64,000 bases of DNA from Meira nashicola (GCA_001600355.1 BCJU01000002.1:558001-622000), one strand, 5' to 3'. Positions 29,201 through 41,400 are shown, counted from the first letter of the stretch. A program made the numbers and translations. Notes: generated from the sequence alone by a model not told the origin.

Positions 29201-30385
29201 ATGGAAGTAAAAGCTTTTCTGCGTGCATGGAGGACAAACGAAATCTATAGTGTGTCGGATGGGTATCTCTGTTGTACAAAATAATGAGAGGAAATGGCTT
29301 CAAACGGATATGTGCTGTGTGCTGTGTGCTGTGTGATGTTTGTCAATAACAATTGAAAAAAAGGCAATATGACATGGTGTCAGCAAGCTTTGTCATTTTT
29401 CCGACAGGGTGTGTTCCTGTAAAAGCTCAGCTGGTGCTGTTGAAATAAGCGAAGTACAAAATGAAGGTCAGTAAACGATTTTACTTGTCGATGTACAAAA
29501 GAGCTTACTCACATGCATGTTTGAGCGGGGCTCCCTGTGTCTACTGAGTAGATCACTCGCCATGCTCGAAAAAAGGGACTGTTCTCATCTTCGCTATATC
29601 GACTTCGAGGTAGTATACTTACTGATTCCCAAATTTGTTACTCGATGATCTTCATAAAGTCTGGCTGATTTTCTGATGAAAGGAGAAAATAATTCTTGAT
29701 CAGTTTCACTATTACGACTTTTGCTTTCTAATGGAATCGATCAGTGAGAAGATTAAAAGTTCTTCGGGCAATCCGTTGTGCACATCATCAAGGCCTGCCG
29801 CATTCAATTTTGACGCAATTGCACCCTTTGCATTCTGACGTTCATCCTCCTTCGCTCATAGACAATCAGGTGCGTTTCGCTGTTGTTTTACAACAGGTAA
29901 TCCGTCATGAGACGTCGTTTGAAAAGAAGGACTAATCGTCAGCCTTTAAAATGGTGCATGGCCCGATCAAATGCAGCCGTTGCTTGCCACGTCATCTGAT
30001 CAGCAATCAAACCACTTGAAATGGAAATTGCTTCCTTTCAGAGAGAGAAGCAATAAAGCCTTTTCGAAGACAATGTGGCGATGCAACGTAGCCCTCCTAG
30101 AATGGATAAACTAGTTGTCATCATTGAAGCGACTCAGATAAATTGTATACGTACACGTATCGAGGATCTTTTTCGAAAATCTGCTGTGAAGAAACGAAGA
30201 AAAAAAGGTTGTAAGCATTTTCTGCAAGAAGATTTTGACGTAGAATAAGTCATACAATGGTAAGCTTGGTAAAGGTTATCCACAAAGAAGCAAAAAACTT
30301 CTTGTTCGGTAGCAGAACTGAAAATTCAAGAATAATCATGGAAAAGGAACGGGAAATTACAACTCACATTGGCATGATATCTTCA
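29201..30385 (-). other. Unresolved region, probably a small multi-exon gene on the minus strand
   Basis: No long frame, but several splice-like pieces line up on the minus strand. One exon reads in one frame through RKSARLYEDHRVTNLGIS to a GTAAGT at about 29620. The next, after TATAG, continues EDENSPFFRAWRVIYSVD and meets GTGAGT near 29510; a CAG near 29437 would then close the frame within a few codons. Further upstream a frame encodes QNAKGAIASKLNAAGLDD, and about 30,090 an ATG opens MMTTSLSILGGLRCIATLS, which looks like a mitochondrial presequence. I could not join all pieces in one consistent frame, and recognise no family. A heptamer repeat (GTGCTGT)3 lies at 29311-29335. Confidence 0.3.
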
Positions 30386-30891
30386 TTACGCTCTCATCCT
30401 CGATTGATCAGCGTATTCGGGATCTACTATAGGATCTTTGCGTAACTCCCAAACGTCTTCGCTGCTCTTCTCCAATCGTTTACTGGCAGAATCTTCTGCT
30501 CTTTTGCGAATCCATTTTGCACGAAATTCTTCTTGAGTTAATCCTTTGAGGGTGAGGCAATATTTGAAATCTTCCATTTTGCCTTGACATTTATTGATCG
30601 ATCCATAACGATAAATATGTCGAATTTGTGGACCTAAAGCTACAAGGATGAAATTAAAGTTGGACAAAGGTCAATCAAATCGTCAAAGTATCATGTCCAT
30701 CAATTTCATCGCTCACCAAAACACGCAGCCCATTTATCAAAAAGATTCATACAGCTTGGCACTTCATCGAGCGGCATTGCTGCGGCTTGAATCAATTCTT
30801 CTTCTTGCACTGTTGCTTCCCATCTGTTGAGCTTTTTGACAGACGAATCAGAGTTGATAGGCGAATCATTGTCCTTGACTACTTGAGCCAT
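30386..30891 (-). CDS. Emi1-like CX9C-type protein (DUF3128)
   Basis: Exon 1 30717-30891, intron 77 bp (GTGAGC..TAG), exon 2 30386-30639; 142 residues. The conserved core is EVPSCMNLFDKWAACFALG, then HIYRYGSINKCQGKMEDFKYCL, giving two Cys pairs (C-x9-C type) across the splice junction, followed by a charged helix ending in WELRKDP. This is the DUF3128 pattern of yeast Emi1 and related small mitochondrial intermembrane-space proteins linked to respiratory function and meiotic induction. The spliced order restores the second pair that neither exon has alone. Precise function is not known. Confidence 0.78.
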
Positions 30892-31380
30892 GAAGTCAAT
30901 CTATGAAAGATTCATCAAGTCGGAGAGAAGATTGGTTTTTTTTTTCTCCCTGTTTGATGAAGGGCGCTGATGTTGAGGGGAAGCACAAATCGAAAATTCA
31001 GTGTAAAGTAGGAAATTGTTTAATAACAAAATGAAAAAGATGATCAGAACACGTGCTTGTGCATCTTTTAAAAATACATTCGCCCGTAGCCTATTCTATG
31101 AATATTGCCTATCGTAGAATACTCCACCCCTTCCGCGTTGTCTGCAGGGCCGTGCGAATGTAAAAAATCCGGCATTGTGTACGTATGTTCACGGAAGATG
31201 CGCCCGATGTTGGAAAATCCCAAACTTCGCAGGTTGACTTCAGCTTCGGGATTCTCTGACCGTCCGTACATGCACTGTTTAACTGGGCTATCCTTTACCC
31301 GTTTTAATCTTTAAACCATCACAACTTCTTCTATCAATTCTTTTCTTTCCATCTTTGAAACTCCCACAACGATTCTAGCA
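30892..31380. promoter_or_regulatory. Divergent promoter EMI1-like / PGI
   Basis: 489 bp between divergent starts. A T9 tract at about 30938-30946 and pyrimidine-rich DNA right before the PGI ATG (TTCTTTTCTTTCC, 31340 onward) are typical of strongly expressed fungal genes. No other gene seen. Confidence 0.45.
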
Positions 31381-33054
31381 ATGTCGGAACATCCTCTTGC
31401 AAGTTCATTGCAAGCATGGAAACAATTGGAACAATTGTATGCCAGCAAAGGCAAACAGATCAATTTGACTAAAGCTTTCAAAGATGATCCAAAACGTTTT
31501 GAAACGTATTCGCGTACTTTCAATTCTTCAAAAACTGATGCGTCTTTGTTGACAGATTTTAGTAAAAATTTGGTCGATGATGAGATCTTTCAAACTTTGA
31601 TTTCTTTGGCCAAAGAAGCAAAAGTTGAACAACAACGTGATGATATGTATGCCGGAAAACCAATCAATACATCCGAAGGCAGATCTGTCTTACACATCGC
31701 TTTGCGTGACTTAGACCAAAAATTCAAACCTCAAGTAGAAGGAGTTGATGAAGTCAAAGGTGAATTGGAGCATATGAAGCAATTCAGCGAACAAGTCCGT
31801 AACGGTGAATGGAAGGGCTATACCGGTAAATCGATTGATACGATCGTCAATATCGGAATTGGTGGTTCGGATTTGGGCCCCGTCATGGTTTGCGAAGCGT
31901 TGAAACCGTATGCAAAACGTGATTTGACCGCCCATTTTGTATCCAACATCGATGGAACACACATGGCCGAAGCATTGCGCACAAGCAATCCTGAAACGAC
32001 TCTTTTCATCGTCGCTTCGAAAACCTTCACTACTCAAGAAACCATCACAAACGCAACAACTGCGCGGGACTGGTTCTTGAAAAGCGCAGTCGACAAAGCT
32101 CATGTCGCCAAACACTTTGTCGCCCTTTCCACCAACGTGAAAGCGGCAACCGAATTTGGTATTGATAAGGCGAACATGTTCAAATTCTGGGATTGGGTCG
32201 GCGGCCGCTACTCTTTGTGGAGTGCAATTGGCTTGTCCATCTGTTTGGTTATCGGTTACACCAACTTTGAACAACTCTTATTAGGTGCCCATGAAATGGA
32301 TTTGCATTACAAGAACACACCCTTGGATAAAAATATTCCTGTTCTACTCGCTTTGTTCGGGATTTGGTACACCGACTTCCACGGTTGCCAAGCACATATG
32401 CTTTTGCCTTACGATCAATACATGTGCAGATTTGCCGATTATTTCCAGCAGGGAGATATGGAATCCAACGGTAAATTTATCACTAAAGACGGACAACGTG
32501 TCAATTATGAGACCGGTCCGATTATCGCCGGTCAGGCGGGAACAAATGGTCAACATGCTTTCTACCAAGAGATCCATCAAGGTACCCGCTTGATCCCTTG
32601 CGATTTCTTGGCACCCGCCCAATCTCATAATCCGTTGGGACCTCATCATGACATCTTAATTTCAAATTTCCTCGCTCAACCTGAAGCTTTGGCATTCGGA
32701 AAATCAGAGGAAGAAGTTAAAAAGGAGTTGAGCGCACAAGATCAAAGCAACTCGTTTTTGGTCAAATCAAAGATTTTCGAGGGAAACCGCCCAACAAACT
32801 CGATCATGTTTCCCAAATTAACACCTGCAGTTTTAGGAGCCTTGATCGCGATGTATGAGCATAAGATCGCGACACAAGGCTTCATTTGGGGAATCAATTC
32901 GTTCGACCAAATGGGAGTTGAGCTGGGAAAAGTCCTCGCAAAGAAAATTTTGCCACTTTTGCAAGGAGGAGATGTTTCAAAAGTGGATAGCGCCGGTCAT
33001 GATTCTTCTACGAGTGGTTTGACAAAATACTACTTGACTCATCGACAAAAATGA
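31381..33054 (+). CDS. PGI1: Glucose-6-phosphate isomerase with Gln at the catalytic-Glu position
   Basis: 557 residues, intronless, ATG 31381. All PGI landmarks are in order: [56 protein letters not shown] (signature 1), [29 protein letters not shown] and [14 protein letters not shown] (signature 2). It interconverts glucose-6-P and fructose-6-P in glycolysis. The striking point is [12 protein letters not shown] at residues 383-394: the family has W-G-E-P-[GA]-T-N-G-Q-H, whose Glu is the proposed base (Glu357 in rabbit); here it is Gln385 and the Trp and Pro are Ala. It is the intact parent-like version of the chimeric copies at 20.4 and 63.1 kb, which also carry AGQAG. Confidence 0.93.
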   Translation: MSEHPLASSLQAWKQLEQLYASKGKQINLTKAFKDDPKRFETYSRTFNSSKTDASLLTDFSKNLVDDEIFQTLISLAKEAKVEQQRDDMYAGKPINTSEGRSVLHIALRDLDQKFKPQVEGVDEVKGELEHMKQFSEQVRNGEWKGYTGKSIDTIVNIGIGGSDLGPVMVCEALKPYAKRDLTAHFVSNIDGTHMAEALRTSNPETTLFIVASKTFTTQETITNATTARDWFLKSAVDKAHVAKHFVALSTNVKAATEFGIDKANMFKFWDWVGGRYSLWSAIGLSICLVIGYTNFEQLLLGAHEMDLHYKNTPLDKNIPVLLALFGIWYTDFHGCQAHMLLPYDQYMCRFADYFQQGDMESNGKFITKDGQRVNYETGPIIAGQAGTNGQHAFYQEIHQGTRLIPCDFLAPAQSHNPLGPHHDILISNFLAQPEALAFGKSEEEVKKELSAQDQSNSFLVKSKIFEGNRPTNSIMFPKLTPAVLGALIAMYEHKIATQGFIWGINSFDQMGVELGKVLAKKILPLLQGGDVSKVDSAGHDSSTSGLTKYYLTHRQK

Positions 33055-33136
33055 CTCTACAACAAATATCTCTCTAGGTTTTGATGAACGATAAATGATA
33101 GATATCGAAGCGGATGACTACAATATTGAATTATGG

Positions 33137-35218
33137 TTACAACAAGTCATTTCTTGCACTTAAAGCGTTTCTTTCGGCATCTTGTTGTTCTTCAATACCT
33201 TCTACCGTACGAAGAAGATCGCCCAATTGTTGATGCAATTTACGAATGACAACTTGATCTACAGGATTGATGCCTGCTTCCATAGATGTTGATTGACCAA
33301 ATTGAGCGAAATCGTTTTGATTTAGTTCCGGATTGTTTGAATAATGATTTCTTACCCTTGAGGATTCCTTTTCATTTGTTACCACAGATCCAGTTCTACT
33401 AGCAGCACGACTGACTTTTGCAATTGCATCACGTAAATCGCGAAGTTCCAATTTCATGGCGAAAAGGGCGATGCGTCGAGCGTTTGTCGCTTTTGGCTTG
33501 TATTGACCTATACTCACATCCCATTCACTTCCTGTAGCATGAATGTGACCACCATTCTCCGTTCCGCCGATACTCTCATTTAAGCTTGAACGGGAATCAC
33601 TTGCTCCGAAACCTTGTCGAAGTGTTCTAACGGCTCGTATGTAAATTTGCAAAGCGGTTGAGACCAATAATGAAGCACTTAATGAGGTGCTAGGATCAGT
33701 CCTGCACGTTGGACAAGAAGCACTACAAGCACATTGAGCAGCGACAGCTTGTGAAGCGGATAATGTTAGTTGCAGAGTGGAAGCTGCCTTTTTATTGTCA
33801 TTCTTGATCGGTGAAGGGTAAGGATCACTCTGATCTTCTCTTGTTTGACGTAAGGTGGCTCGTACATTGATCAATGCTACGCTCACGTCGCACAAACATG
33901 TGCATCCTTTTCCGGTTGGATCGGGAACACAATGAACTCTGGTTGATGAAGAATTTTCGGATGAAAAAGAGTGCTCTTGTATATTCGATTGTGAAAATGC
34001 TTCTGGCACTTTTGAATTCTCCTTTTCACAACAGCAAGATGTACTTTCATCAGCCTTGGAAGCGATGTGAGTGCTTTTTCCTTGTTCTTCTTTATTTTGA
34101 GGTATGGGTATTGACACTTTATGACTTTCTTCTATGAATGATTCAGTGGCTTTTGGCTTATTTATCTTGTCTAAAGAAGAAGCAGATTGAGCACTAATTT
34201 GGTCCAACCAAGAAGAATCGGCCCATGAAAGATCGGCTGGAACGGCATAAGATGTGCTACCTTGCAAATTGGCCGTATTTTGGAACGAATTGGAAGATGA
34301 AGAAAGACTGGGTAAAAAGCTTTGTTGGTGTACCTGAGCATGCGCAAGATCTTCTTTTAACGAACTTGCGGCTAAAGCTTCAAGCATTGCTGATGTTAAA
34401 CCATCTTCGGTATTAATTTCCAAAGTGTCTAAGCTTTCCAAAAATGCTGCTAATCCTAAATCTGACAAGTTTGGTGCATCATCAACGCCCGAAGGTCTCA
34501 CCGTTTCAATTATAGTCGTAGAAGAGGATGGAGTCATCCCATGTGACGAGGTAGCGGCAGATTGAATCGATTGATTGGAAGGTGACATGGATTGTGAATT
34601 AGATTGAATCGAGTGATTGCTTCGTATTTGGGTATTTTGCAATTTTCCGATATTGTAGATACTGTTGTACTTTTGTGAAACGGCATTCATAGTAGGCAAA
34701 TTGGGCCATTGAGAAGAAGATGCAATAGTTGATGGAACCATAGATGGAAGTGAAGAATTGATGGGAACATTTTTATTCATCAATGATGATGTTGATCCAT
34801 TGGAATGAGATGGATACGTTCCTGCTTCTATATACGATGGTTCAGGATTAAAAGTTAGGTGATTATTGTTGGACAAGCCCTTTGAAGTCATACGTGAAGG
34901 CTGAGGAGATTGACGGAATGTAGATGAACTTTGGATAGGCGATGAATCTCCCGTCATTCTGCGTTTCTTCGGTCTTCCTATCGGATCTCTCACGTCATAA
35001 CAACATATTATCTCTTCACGTTTACACCTTGCACATCCACCATCTTCCACTGCATTTTTATCACATTTGATCTTCTTTGACCGACAAAAGTTGCAAGCCG
35101 TTCGGATAGGCAACTCATTTGCAGACAATAAAGGTTTAGGAGGACTTGCATGATATGCTGATGATATGCTAGGGCTAGATGAATGCGTAAAAATGCTTGA
35201 AGGGGAGTTGATTACCAT
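33137..35218 (-). CDS. Zn2Cys6 binuclear-cluster transcription factor
   Basis: 693 residues from ATG 35218, intronless. The DNA-binding domain is at about residues 40-72: ACNFCRSKKIKCDKN...GGCARCKREEIICC, six cysteines with the usual spacing, followed by the basic IGRPKKRR, which resembles an AT-hook. The remainder is Ser/Asn/Gln-rich with no fungal_trans middle homology domain visible. A C-terminal region with ACSASCPTCR and LVSTALQIYIRAVRTLRQGFG resembles the regulatory part of AflR-type factors. Targets unknown. It is divergent from ARO2; co-regulation is possible but not shown. Confidence 0.85.
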   Translation of the reverse strand: MVINSPSSIFTHSSSPSISSAYHASPPKPLLSANELPIRTACNFCRSKKIKCDKNAVEDGGCARCKREEIICCYDVRDPIGRPKKRRMTGDSSPIQSSSTFRQSPQPSRMTSKGLSNNNHLTFNPEPSYIEAGTYPSHSNGSTSSLMNKNVPINSSLPSMVPSTIASSSQWPNLPTMNAVSQKYNSIYNIGKLQNTQIRSNHSIQSNSQSMSPSNQSIQSAATSSHGMTPSSSTTIIETVRPSGVDDAPNLSDLGLAAFLESLDTLEINTEDGLTSAMLEALAASSLKEDLAHAQVHQQSFLPSLSSSSNSFQNTANLQGSTSYAVPADLSWADSSWLDQISAQSASSLDKINKPKATESFIEESHKVSIPIPQNKEEQGKSTHIASKADESTSCCCEKENSKVPEAFSQSNIQEHSFSSENSSSTRVHCVPDPTGKGCTCLCDVSVALINVRATLRQTREDQSDPYPSPIKNDNKKAASTLQLTLSASQAVAAQCACSASCPTCRTDPSTSLSASLLVSTALQIYIRAVRTLRQGFGASDSRSSLNESIGGTENGGHIHATGSEWDVSIGQYKPKATNARRIALFAMKLELRDLRDAIAKVSRAASRTGSVVTNEKESSRVRNHYSNNPELNQNDFAQFGQSTSMEAGINPVDQVVIRKLHQQLGDLLRTVEGIEEQQDAERNALSARNDLL

Positions 35219-35768
35219 TTTGATGCAATTGTTCACATAAGTATAAAGGAACAAAATAGTCGCCGAGCTGTCCAAATTGACAGAAAAAAAAATCTTTTCT
35301 CCGCTTTTAAAGCTCCTTTGCTGATATCTATCTGGATTCTAAGAAATAGTAATTCTTTATTAACCAGTAAATCTACCACAAAAGGTCGGTCGGTGAGAAG
35401 GAAGCGATAGAAGGTTTAACAGTCTCTCAACCTAATAAGCGCCGGGTGCACTGCCGTTTAGTGAGTGACTTCAAAGGCTCCGGCGCACATGGAAGAATGC
35501 TCCGCGCGTAACTTTTTTTTTGTCTTCTCGGCTCTTAACGCTAGACTGGTCTAGTCTATGTACGTACGTACCTAATTCTGACGTAGGCTATGTAGAATAG
35601 TATGCATACGGCATACCCTGTATAGTCTATATGGACTGTAGACTAAAATGTCTACAGGCATTGGTCTAGCGTGCGAAGATCTTCCAAAATTTTCACGTTT
35701 GTGACTGAGTCCAGGAAGTTGAGCAAAATCTTGACCAGATCCATCATCTTGGGAATTTAATAAACATC
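35219..35768. promoter_or_regulatory. Divergent promoter, Zn2Cys6 factor / ARO2
   Basis: 550 bp with four copies of the recurring element or half-element: TAGTCTA at 35552, TATAGTCTATA at 35621 and GTAGACTA at 35638, plus CTAGACTGG at 35541. GTACGTACGTAC is at about 35560. This is the densest cluster of the motif in the window and lies 120-220 bp upstream of the ARO2 start codon. Confidence 0.45.
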
Positions 35769-37085
35769 ATGTCTACATTCGGTAGTCATTTTCGAGTAAC
35801 TACTTATGGTGAATCACATTGTGCTTCGGTAGGTTGCATCATTGATGGTGTTCCTCCAGGAATGGCGCTGTCCGAAGCAGATGTACAATTACAACTTTCT
35901 CGTAGACGGCCAGGTCAGTCCAACCTAACGACGCCAAGAAATGAAAAGGATGCGGTTCATATTCAAGCAGGTGTAGAAAGAGGGATCACTTTAGGCTCTC
36001 CTTTGGCAATGTTGGTGAAAAATGAAGATCAAAGACCCCACGATTATACCGATGAAACTTTGGACTTATATCCTCGTCCTTCGCACGCAGATTATACCTA
36101 TATCGAAAAGTACGGACTCAAAAGTAGTTCAGGAGGAGGTCGTAGTTCCGCTCGCGAAACGATTGGAAGAGTTGCAGCAGGTGCAGTGGCAGAAAAGTAT
36201 TTGAAAGAAGCTTTTGGCGTGGAAATCGTTGCATTCGTTTCATCTGTTGGCAAAGTGCACATTCCTCGCTTTCCTGGAGAGCAACTCGCACCTTCTAAAA
36301 AGATCGATCATGCTTCTTCACAGACATCAATTGACAATACTCTTCAAACCAACGGAATGACAGATGACGAAAGCGAAGAACCTCTAAGCGCAGAATTCCG
36401 ATCATTACTTTCTTCTATAAAACGATCTGAAGTGGATAAGACTGATATCAGATGCCCACATCCTGAGGCTGCAGATCGTATGAGACAACGAATCTTATTG
36501 GCAAAATCTAGAAATGACTCTATCGGAGGTACGGTGACTTGTGTTATTCGTCGTGTACCAATTGGTTTGGGCGAACCTTGCTTTGACAAATTGGAGGCAA
36601 AATTGGCACATGCAATGCTCAGTATTCCAGCAACGAAAGCGTTTGAAATCGGATCTGGTTTTAGAGGAACAGAAGTGGCAGGCTCAAAGCATAATGATTT
36701 ATTCGTCAAGAAGGAAGATGGCTCCCTTGGTACTGTAACGAATTGGAGCGGAGGCATTCAAGGAGGAATTAGTAATGGGGAAGATATTTATTTCCGAATC
36801 GGGTTCAAATCTCCTGCTACCATTTCTCAAGATCAACAAACTGTCAGTTATGAAGGAAAGGAAGGTACTTTGGCCACACGTGGAAGACATGATCCCTGCG
36901 TTGTTCCTCGAGCTGTTCCAATTGTAGAATCAATGGCAGCTTTGGCGATTATGGATGCATTAATGGCGCAAGATGCGAGAACGATGGCTGCCGGACGCTT
37001 ATCGAGCGAGCCTGTTTTAGCATTGCCTAATAGCATGCGTCTGACAAAGAAGCTTAAAGTGAATCAAACAACAACGTCTTCTTGA
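35769..37085 (+). CDS. ARO2: Chorismate synthase
   Basis: 438 residues, intronless, ATG 35769. [26 protein letters not shown] is the family start; [59 protein letters not shown] and [19 protein letters not shown] follow. These residues bind FMN and EPSP. The enzyme makes chorismate in the last common step of the shikimate pathway; fungal forms also carry NADPH:flavin reductase activity in the same chain. The length is somewhat greater than the ~376 of yeast because of an insert around residues 180-215 ([12 protein letters not shown]...). The convergent KEI1 gene ends only 46 bp away. Confidence 0.95.
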   Translation: MSTFGSHFRVTTYGESHCASVGCIIDGVPPGMALSEADVQLQLSRRRPGQSNLTTPRNEKDAVHIQAGVERGITLGSPLAMLVKNEDQRPHDYTDETLDLYPRPSHADYTYIEKYGLKSSSGGGRSSARETIGRVAAGAVAEKYLKEAFGVEIVAFVSSVGKVHIPRFPGEQLAPSKKIDHASSQTSIDNTLQTNGMTDDESEEPLSAEFRSLLSSIKRSEVDKTDIRCPHPEAADRMRQRILLAKSRNDSIGGTVTCVIRRVPIGLGEPCFDKLEAKLAHAMLSIPATKAFEIGSGFRGTEVAGSKHNDLFVKKEDGSLGTVTNWSGGIQGGISNGEDIYFRIGFKSPATISQDQQTVSYEGKEGTLATRGRHDPCVVPRAVPIVESMAALAIMDALMAQDARTMAAGRLSSEPVLALPNSMRLTKKLKVNQTTTSS

Positions 37086-37131
37086 AAAGGTTATCTTAAC
37101 AATCATTACATGTGAACTAGAATACAATCAT

Positions 37132-38034
37132 TCATTCATCATTTTGCCAATTTGAATGATTTCCCGTCCTTCCCGCCGACCGACTCAAAGGCCTAGATAT
37201 CCCCGCACCAAGTTGAGCATTCTCTCCATCACTTCTTGCAGTTCCGTTACCGGTTGCAGAATCTTGATTCTTATTCTTTGATGATCCCAATGCTACATTT
37301 TCTTCTTCCCATTCACCGACTTCTTCTTCATCCACTCCTTCTAATTCGAAAGATTGACCTCGAACAGGTTGGTAATTCCCATTTGTTTGTGTAAAGTTGC
37401 TAGGCTTAGATAAAGGCAAAGTACGATATGTGCCATGACGAAGGTGCATTGCATACGAATACAAAATCAAAGCAAAATAAATCTTGATCATCCAACCAAA
37501 GATTAACACAAAAGCGCTGAATCCTCTTTCACCCTTCCAAACCCGTTGAGCGGCATCTATGCGTGCTTGACCGGTCAAAGGTTCGTGATGGATGTTTTTG
37601 CTCGTTTCGTATTGGCTTTCAATGCTCTCGATTAGACCCATTAAACCTTCTTGATATTCATTTAAAGGAGGCTTTTGACCATCATGAGGATTAAAAAGGA
37701 ACCAAGCTAAGCCAAAGTAAAGGGTCCAAGCTGTACTGAGCATATGATCGGCCAAAAATAAATGGGAATAACGCATGACTTTTGAGGAATCTTCGTCCGA
37801 GATACCTTGAATGGCCCAAAGGAAGAGAAACAATGTGACCAAACTGTAGAGGTACAAAGATACTTGGGAAAATGTTCCACCTTGAAAGATGGCAATCACT
37901 CCATATATTCCCGCAATTTTGTTGAAAAGAGCAAACAAAGTGATCACAGTTGCCCCTACCCGCAAATCTAGAAAACCTAAAAAGGAAGTCAATTGATTAT
38001 GAAAAGATGGGAAGCGAAAACGTAGACGGGACAT
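37132..38034 (-). CDS. KEI1: Inositol phosphorylceramide synthase regulatory subunit Kei1
   Basis: 300 residues from ATG 38034 (the frame extends six codons upstream only to a TTG). Four hydrophobic segments: GATVITLFALFNKIAGIYG, SLYLYSLVTLFLFLWAI, STAWTLYFGLAWFLF and AFVLIFGWMIKIYFALILYS. The SFLGFLDLRVGATVITLF opening and GERGFSAFVLIFGWMIKIYF are characteristic of Kei1. With Aur1 it forms Golgi IPC synthase, an essential, fungus-specific step of sphingolipid synthesis. The acidic cytosolic tail (EGVDEEEVGEWEEENV) is probably for trafficking. Confidence 0.88.
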   Translation of the reverse strand: MSRLRFRFPSFHNQLTSFLGFLDLRVGATVITLFALFNKIAGIYGVIAIFQGGTFSQVSLYLYSLVTLFLFLWAIQGISDEDSSKVMRYSHLFLADHMLSTAWTLYFGLAWFLFNPHDGQKPPLNEYQEGLMGLIESIESQYETSKNIHHEPLTGQARIDAAQRVWKGERGFSAFVLIFGWMIKIYFALILYSYAMHLRHGTYRTLPLSKPSNFTQTNGNYQPVRGQSFELEGVDEEEVGEWEEENVALGSSKNKNQDSATGNGTARSDGENAQLGAGISRPLSRSAGRTGNHSNWQNDE

Positions 38035-38484
38035 GATGGATTTTGAAATCAAATCTATCCATATAGCACACCTTCACCTCGGATTCTTCCTCAAGTTGTC
38101 AATCGACCTCTGTCGACGAAAAATGTCGAGCTCGATATGATGCTGATTTGGTGAACGAGTATGAATGAATGTTGGAACAAGATACAGAGAAAACATCTTT
38201 TAATGCAAAACACGTGTGGAATCCAGCGCCTATTCTAGGTTGTTGCATTTCAATTCACGCTGCATTCATTCATAGACTATGAATAGAATTTGTGGTATAT
38301 TTTGAATACGTTTTAGCGGGCGCCAGCTACACGCATATATCGTGACAGAGGGTCCGAGCGAGATGAAGGACCTTAATGGCGTACAAGCTCCTTCTAATGC
38401 CCTACCATCTAAACTTTCATCAATATGCTTGGCTATTAGCCATCCTTCGACAGGATTAGATTGTCCAATCGAGAGAAATGAACA
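38035..38484. promoter_or_regulatory. Divergent promoter KEI1 / SEC6
   Basis: 450 bp between the KEI1 and SEC6 starts. A frame from 38342 overlaps the SEC6 start in another phase and has no family likeness. Nothing else recognised. Confidence 0.4.
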
Positions 38485-41400
38485 ATGGCTCCTATCAGAT
38501 CTATTAGCGCTTCGGCAAATGAATCACCACAAATTGGTAGCTTATCACCAAACGCATTCAATTCTGGAGCGCCAGGTTTTGTCTCTTCAACCAATCTAGT
38601 GGCTGATCATCTCAAATCGCCTGATGATCTTGCAAAGATACCCGCATTACGAAAAAAACTTCTCAAAGAACAAAGTTCACTTTCGGCAAAACTGAAAAGT
38701 GGAGCAAAAGATCAATTAGAAGCGACTCGGGATGGATTGATCAAACTACAAGCAACACGTAAAGATGTAACCTCAATTCGTGATTCGTTTACCGAGATTG
38801 AGAGTATATGCAGTGAAAGTATGGGAAGTAATGATGGAACGGCTTCAACATCGCGTAATACCAACGCATCAAAAAGTTTTCGGGTGATCAGTGAAGTTTC
38901 ACAGATCCATCGTAACTTTGTCCAAACAGCTCTCATTCTTGAAAAGTTGGAAAAGCTACCGTCTCAAATCGAAACTCTGGCGATACGATTGCATAAAGCG
39001 CAAGAAGATCTATACAATCCATCAAATGACATTCTTGTATTACATTTTCATATCTCCAAGTTGGAATTGTTCCGCAATGAGACAATTCAGATCGGTCGCC
39101 GTTGTTCATCTGAGATTCGACAAACGCTCAATGAGTATTTCTCACCTTTGGATGGATTGATCAAGCGTTTCGAATCATATCTGATGGATATATGCAGTCA
39201 AATGATGGAACTTTTACGCAATGGACACCTCACAATCGTGATTTTGGTGCTAAAGATCATTGAGAAAGAAAGTCGTGAAGATGAAAAAGCAGCAGCTATC
39301 AGGCTTGCCAAGAAAGCAAACTTAGAAGGAGCAGCTCGATTCCGATCTGTTGTTGCCAATGCGCGAATTATCAAATTATATAGACCAAAATTGATGGAAA
39401 AATTGGATGAAGCTAATCAAGAGCTCTTTGACGAATGTTGGTCCCGTTTTGGTGCTCCAAAAGGAGAAGACGAGCGTGCAGATTATTCCGACTTCCTTGA
39501 TCATCTCGATTGGATCTACAAAGATCTTGATTTCGTCAAAGAAGAGATGGAAAAGGTCTTCCCGCGTGACTATAACATCTTACGATTTTACGTTAAATCT
39601 TATCACAAGCATTTAGGCGAAATTCTACGTAACAGAATCTTGGCAACTGATCCAGAAGCGAGTATTCTGTTGGTATTGTATCAATTCAGTCAAGAGTACA
39701 AAAAGACAATGACGAAAGAGCTTGACGTTGATCCAAAGTGGCTTGAACCTAGCCTGTTAGGTGGAAAGGAACAAACGATTATTGATGACTACATTGGATT
39801 GATTACCCGAAAGATTGACGAATGGACTGCCAACTTAATGTCGGATGAAGTGCGCGATTTCGTTGCAAGGGAACGTGCTCCGGATGAAAGTTCTGAAGGC
39901 TTATACGGATTACAGTATGCTGCAATCCTTTTCCAAATGATTAATCAACAAGTTGATGTTGCAGCAGATTCGGGTCAAGCAAGCATTCTTTCCCGAGCCG
40001 TTTCGCATGCTTGTCAAGCGATGCGTGCAAGTCAAGCAACTTGGTTGCGTGTATTAGAACAAGAATTCAAAAAGCAAAGAGAAGCCAAAGGACCGGAAGA
40101 AGTAACGGAAGGTTTGGTGGAATATGTGATTGCACTGGCAAACGATCAGTTGAAGAGTGCAGATTACGGTGAAGCACTCATGACGCGGGTAGAAGGAATG
40201 GTTTCGGAAAAGTATAAAGCGCAAATTCGGGAATCGATTGATAATGTCATCAATGGATATTTGGACGTTAGCAAGCGTTGTACTCAAGTTTTGGTCGATC
40301 TCGTATACGCTGACTTGAGACCGGTATTGAAGGATTTGTTTGTACATCCTCAATGGTACACGGAGGGCATCATGACTACAATTATTGAAACGATTCGTGA
40401 TTACACTTCAGATTACAGTGAAAGGGTTAATCCGGACTTGTTTNNNNNNNNNNNNNNNNNNNNNNNNNNNNNNNNNNNNNNNNNNNNNNNNNNNNNNNNN
40501 NNNNNNNNNNNNNNNNNNNNNNNNNNNNNNNNNNNNNNNNNNNCTACAAGCAACACGTAAAGATGTAACCTCAATTCGTGATTCGTTTACCGAGATTGAG
40601 AGTATATGCAGTGAAAGTATGGGAAGTAATGATGGAACGGCTTCAACATCGCGTAATACCAACGCATCAAAAAGTTTTCGGGTGATCAGTGAAGTTTCAC
40701 AGATCCATCGTAACTTTGTCCAAACAGCTCTCATTCTTGAAAAGTTGGAAAAGCTACCGTCTCAAATCGAAACTCTGGCGATACGATTGCATAAAGCGCA
40801 AGAAGATCTATACAATCCATCAAATGACATTCTTGTATTACATTTTCATATCTCCAAGTTGGAATTGTTCCGCAATGAGACAATTCAGATCGGTCGCCGT
40901 TGTTCATCTGAGATTCGACAAACGCTCAATGAGTATTTCTCACCTTTGGATGGATTGATCAAGCGTTTCGAATCATATCTGATGGATATATGCAGTCAAA
41001 TGATGGAACTTTTACGCAATGGACACCTCACAATCGTGATTTTGGTGCTAAAGATCATTGAGAAAGAAAGTCGTGAAGATGAAAAAGCAGCAGCTATCAG
41101 GCTTGCCAAGAAAGCAAACTTAGAAGGAGCAGCTCGATTCCGATCTGTTGTTGCCAATGCGCGAATTATCAAATTATATAGACCAAAATTGATGGAAAAA
41201 TTGGATGAAGCTAATCAAGAGCTCTTTGACGAATGTTGGTCCCGTTTTGGTGCTCCAAAAGGAGAAGACGAGCGTGCAGATTATTCCGACTTCCTTGATC
41301 ATCTCGATTGGATCTACAAAGATCTTGATTTCGTCAAAGAAGAGATGGAAAAGGTCTTCCCGCGTGACTATAACATCTTACGATTTTACGTTAAATCTTA

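Noticed and set aside
29744..29935. 63-codon plus-strand frame in the URA5 downstream region
   Set aside because: It is antisense to the better supported splice pattern on the minus strand and shows no family match.
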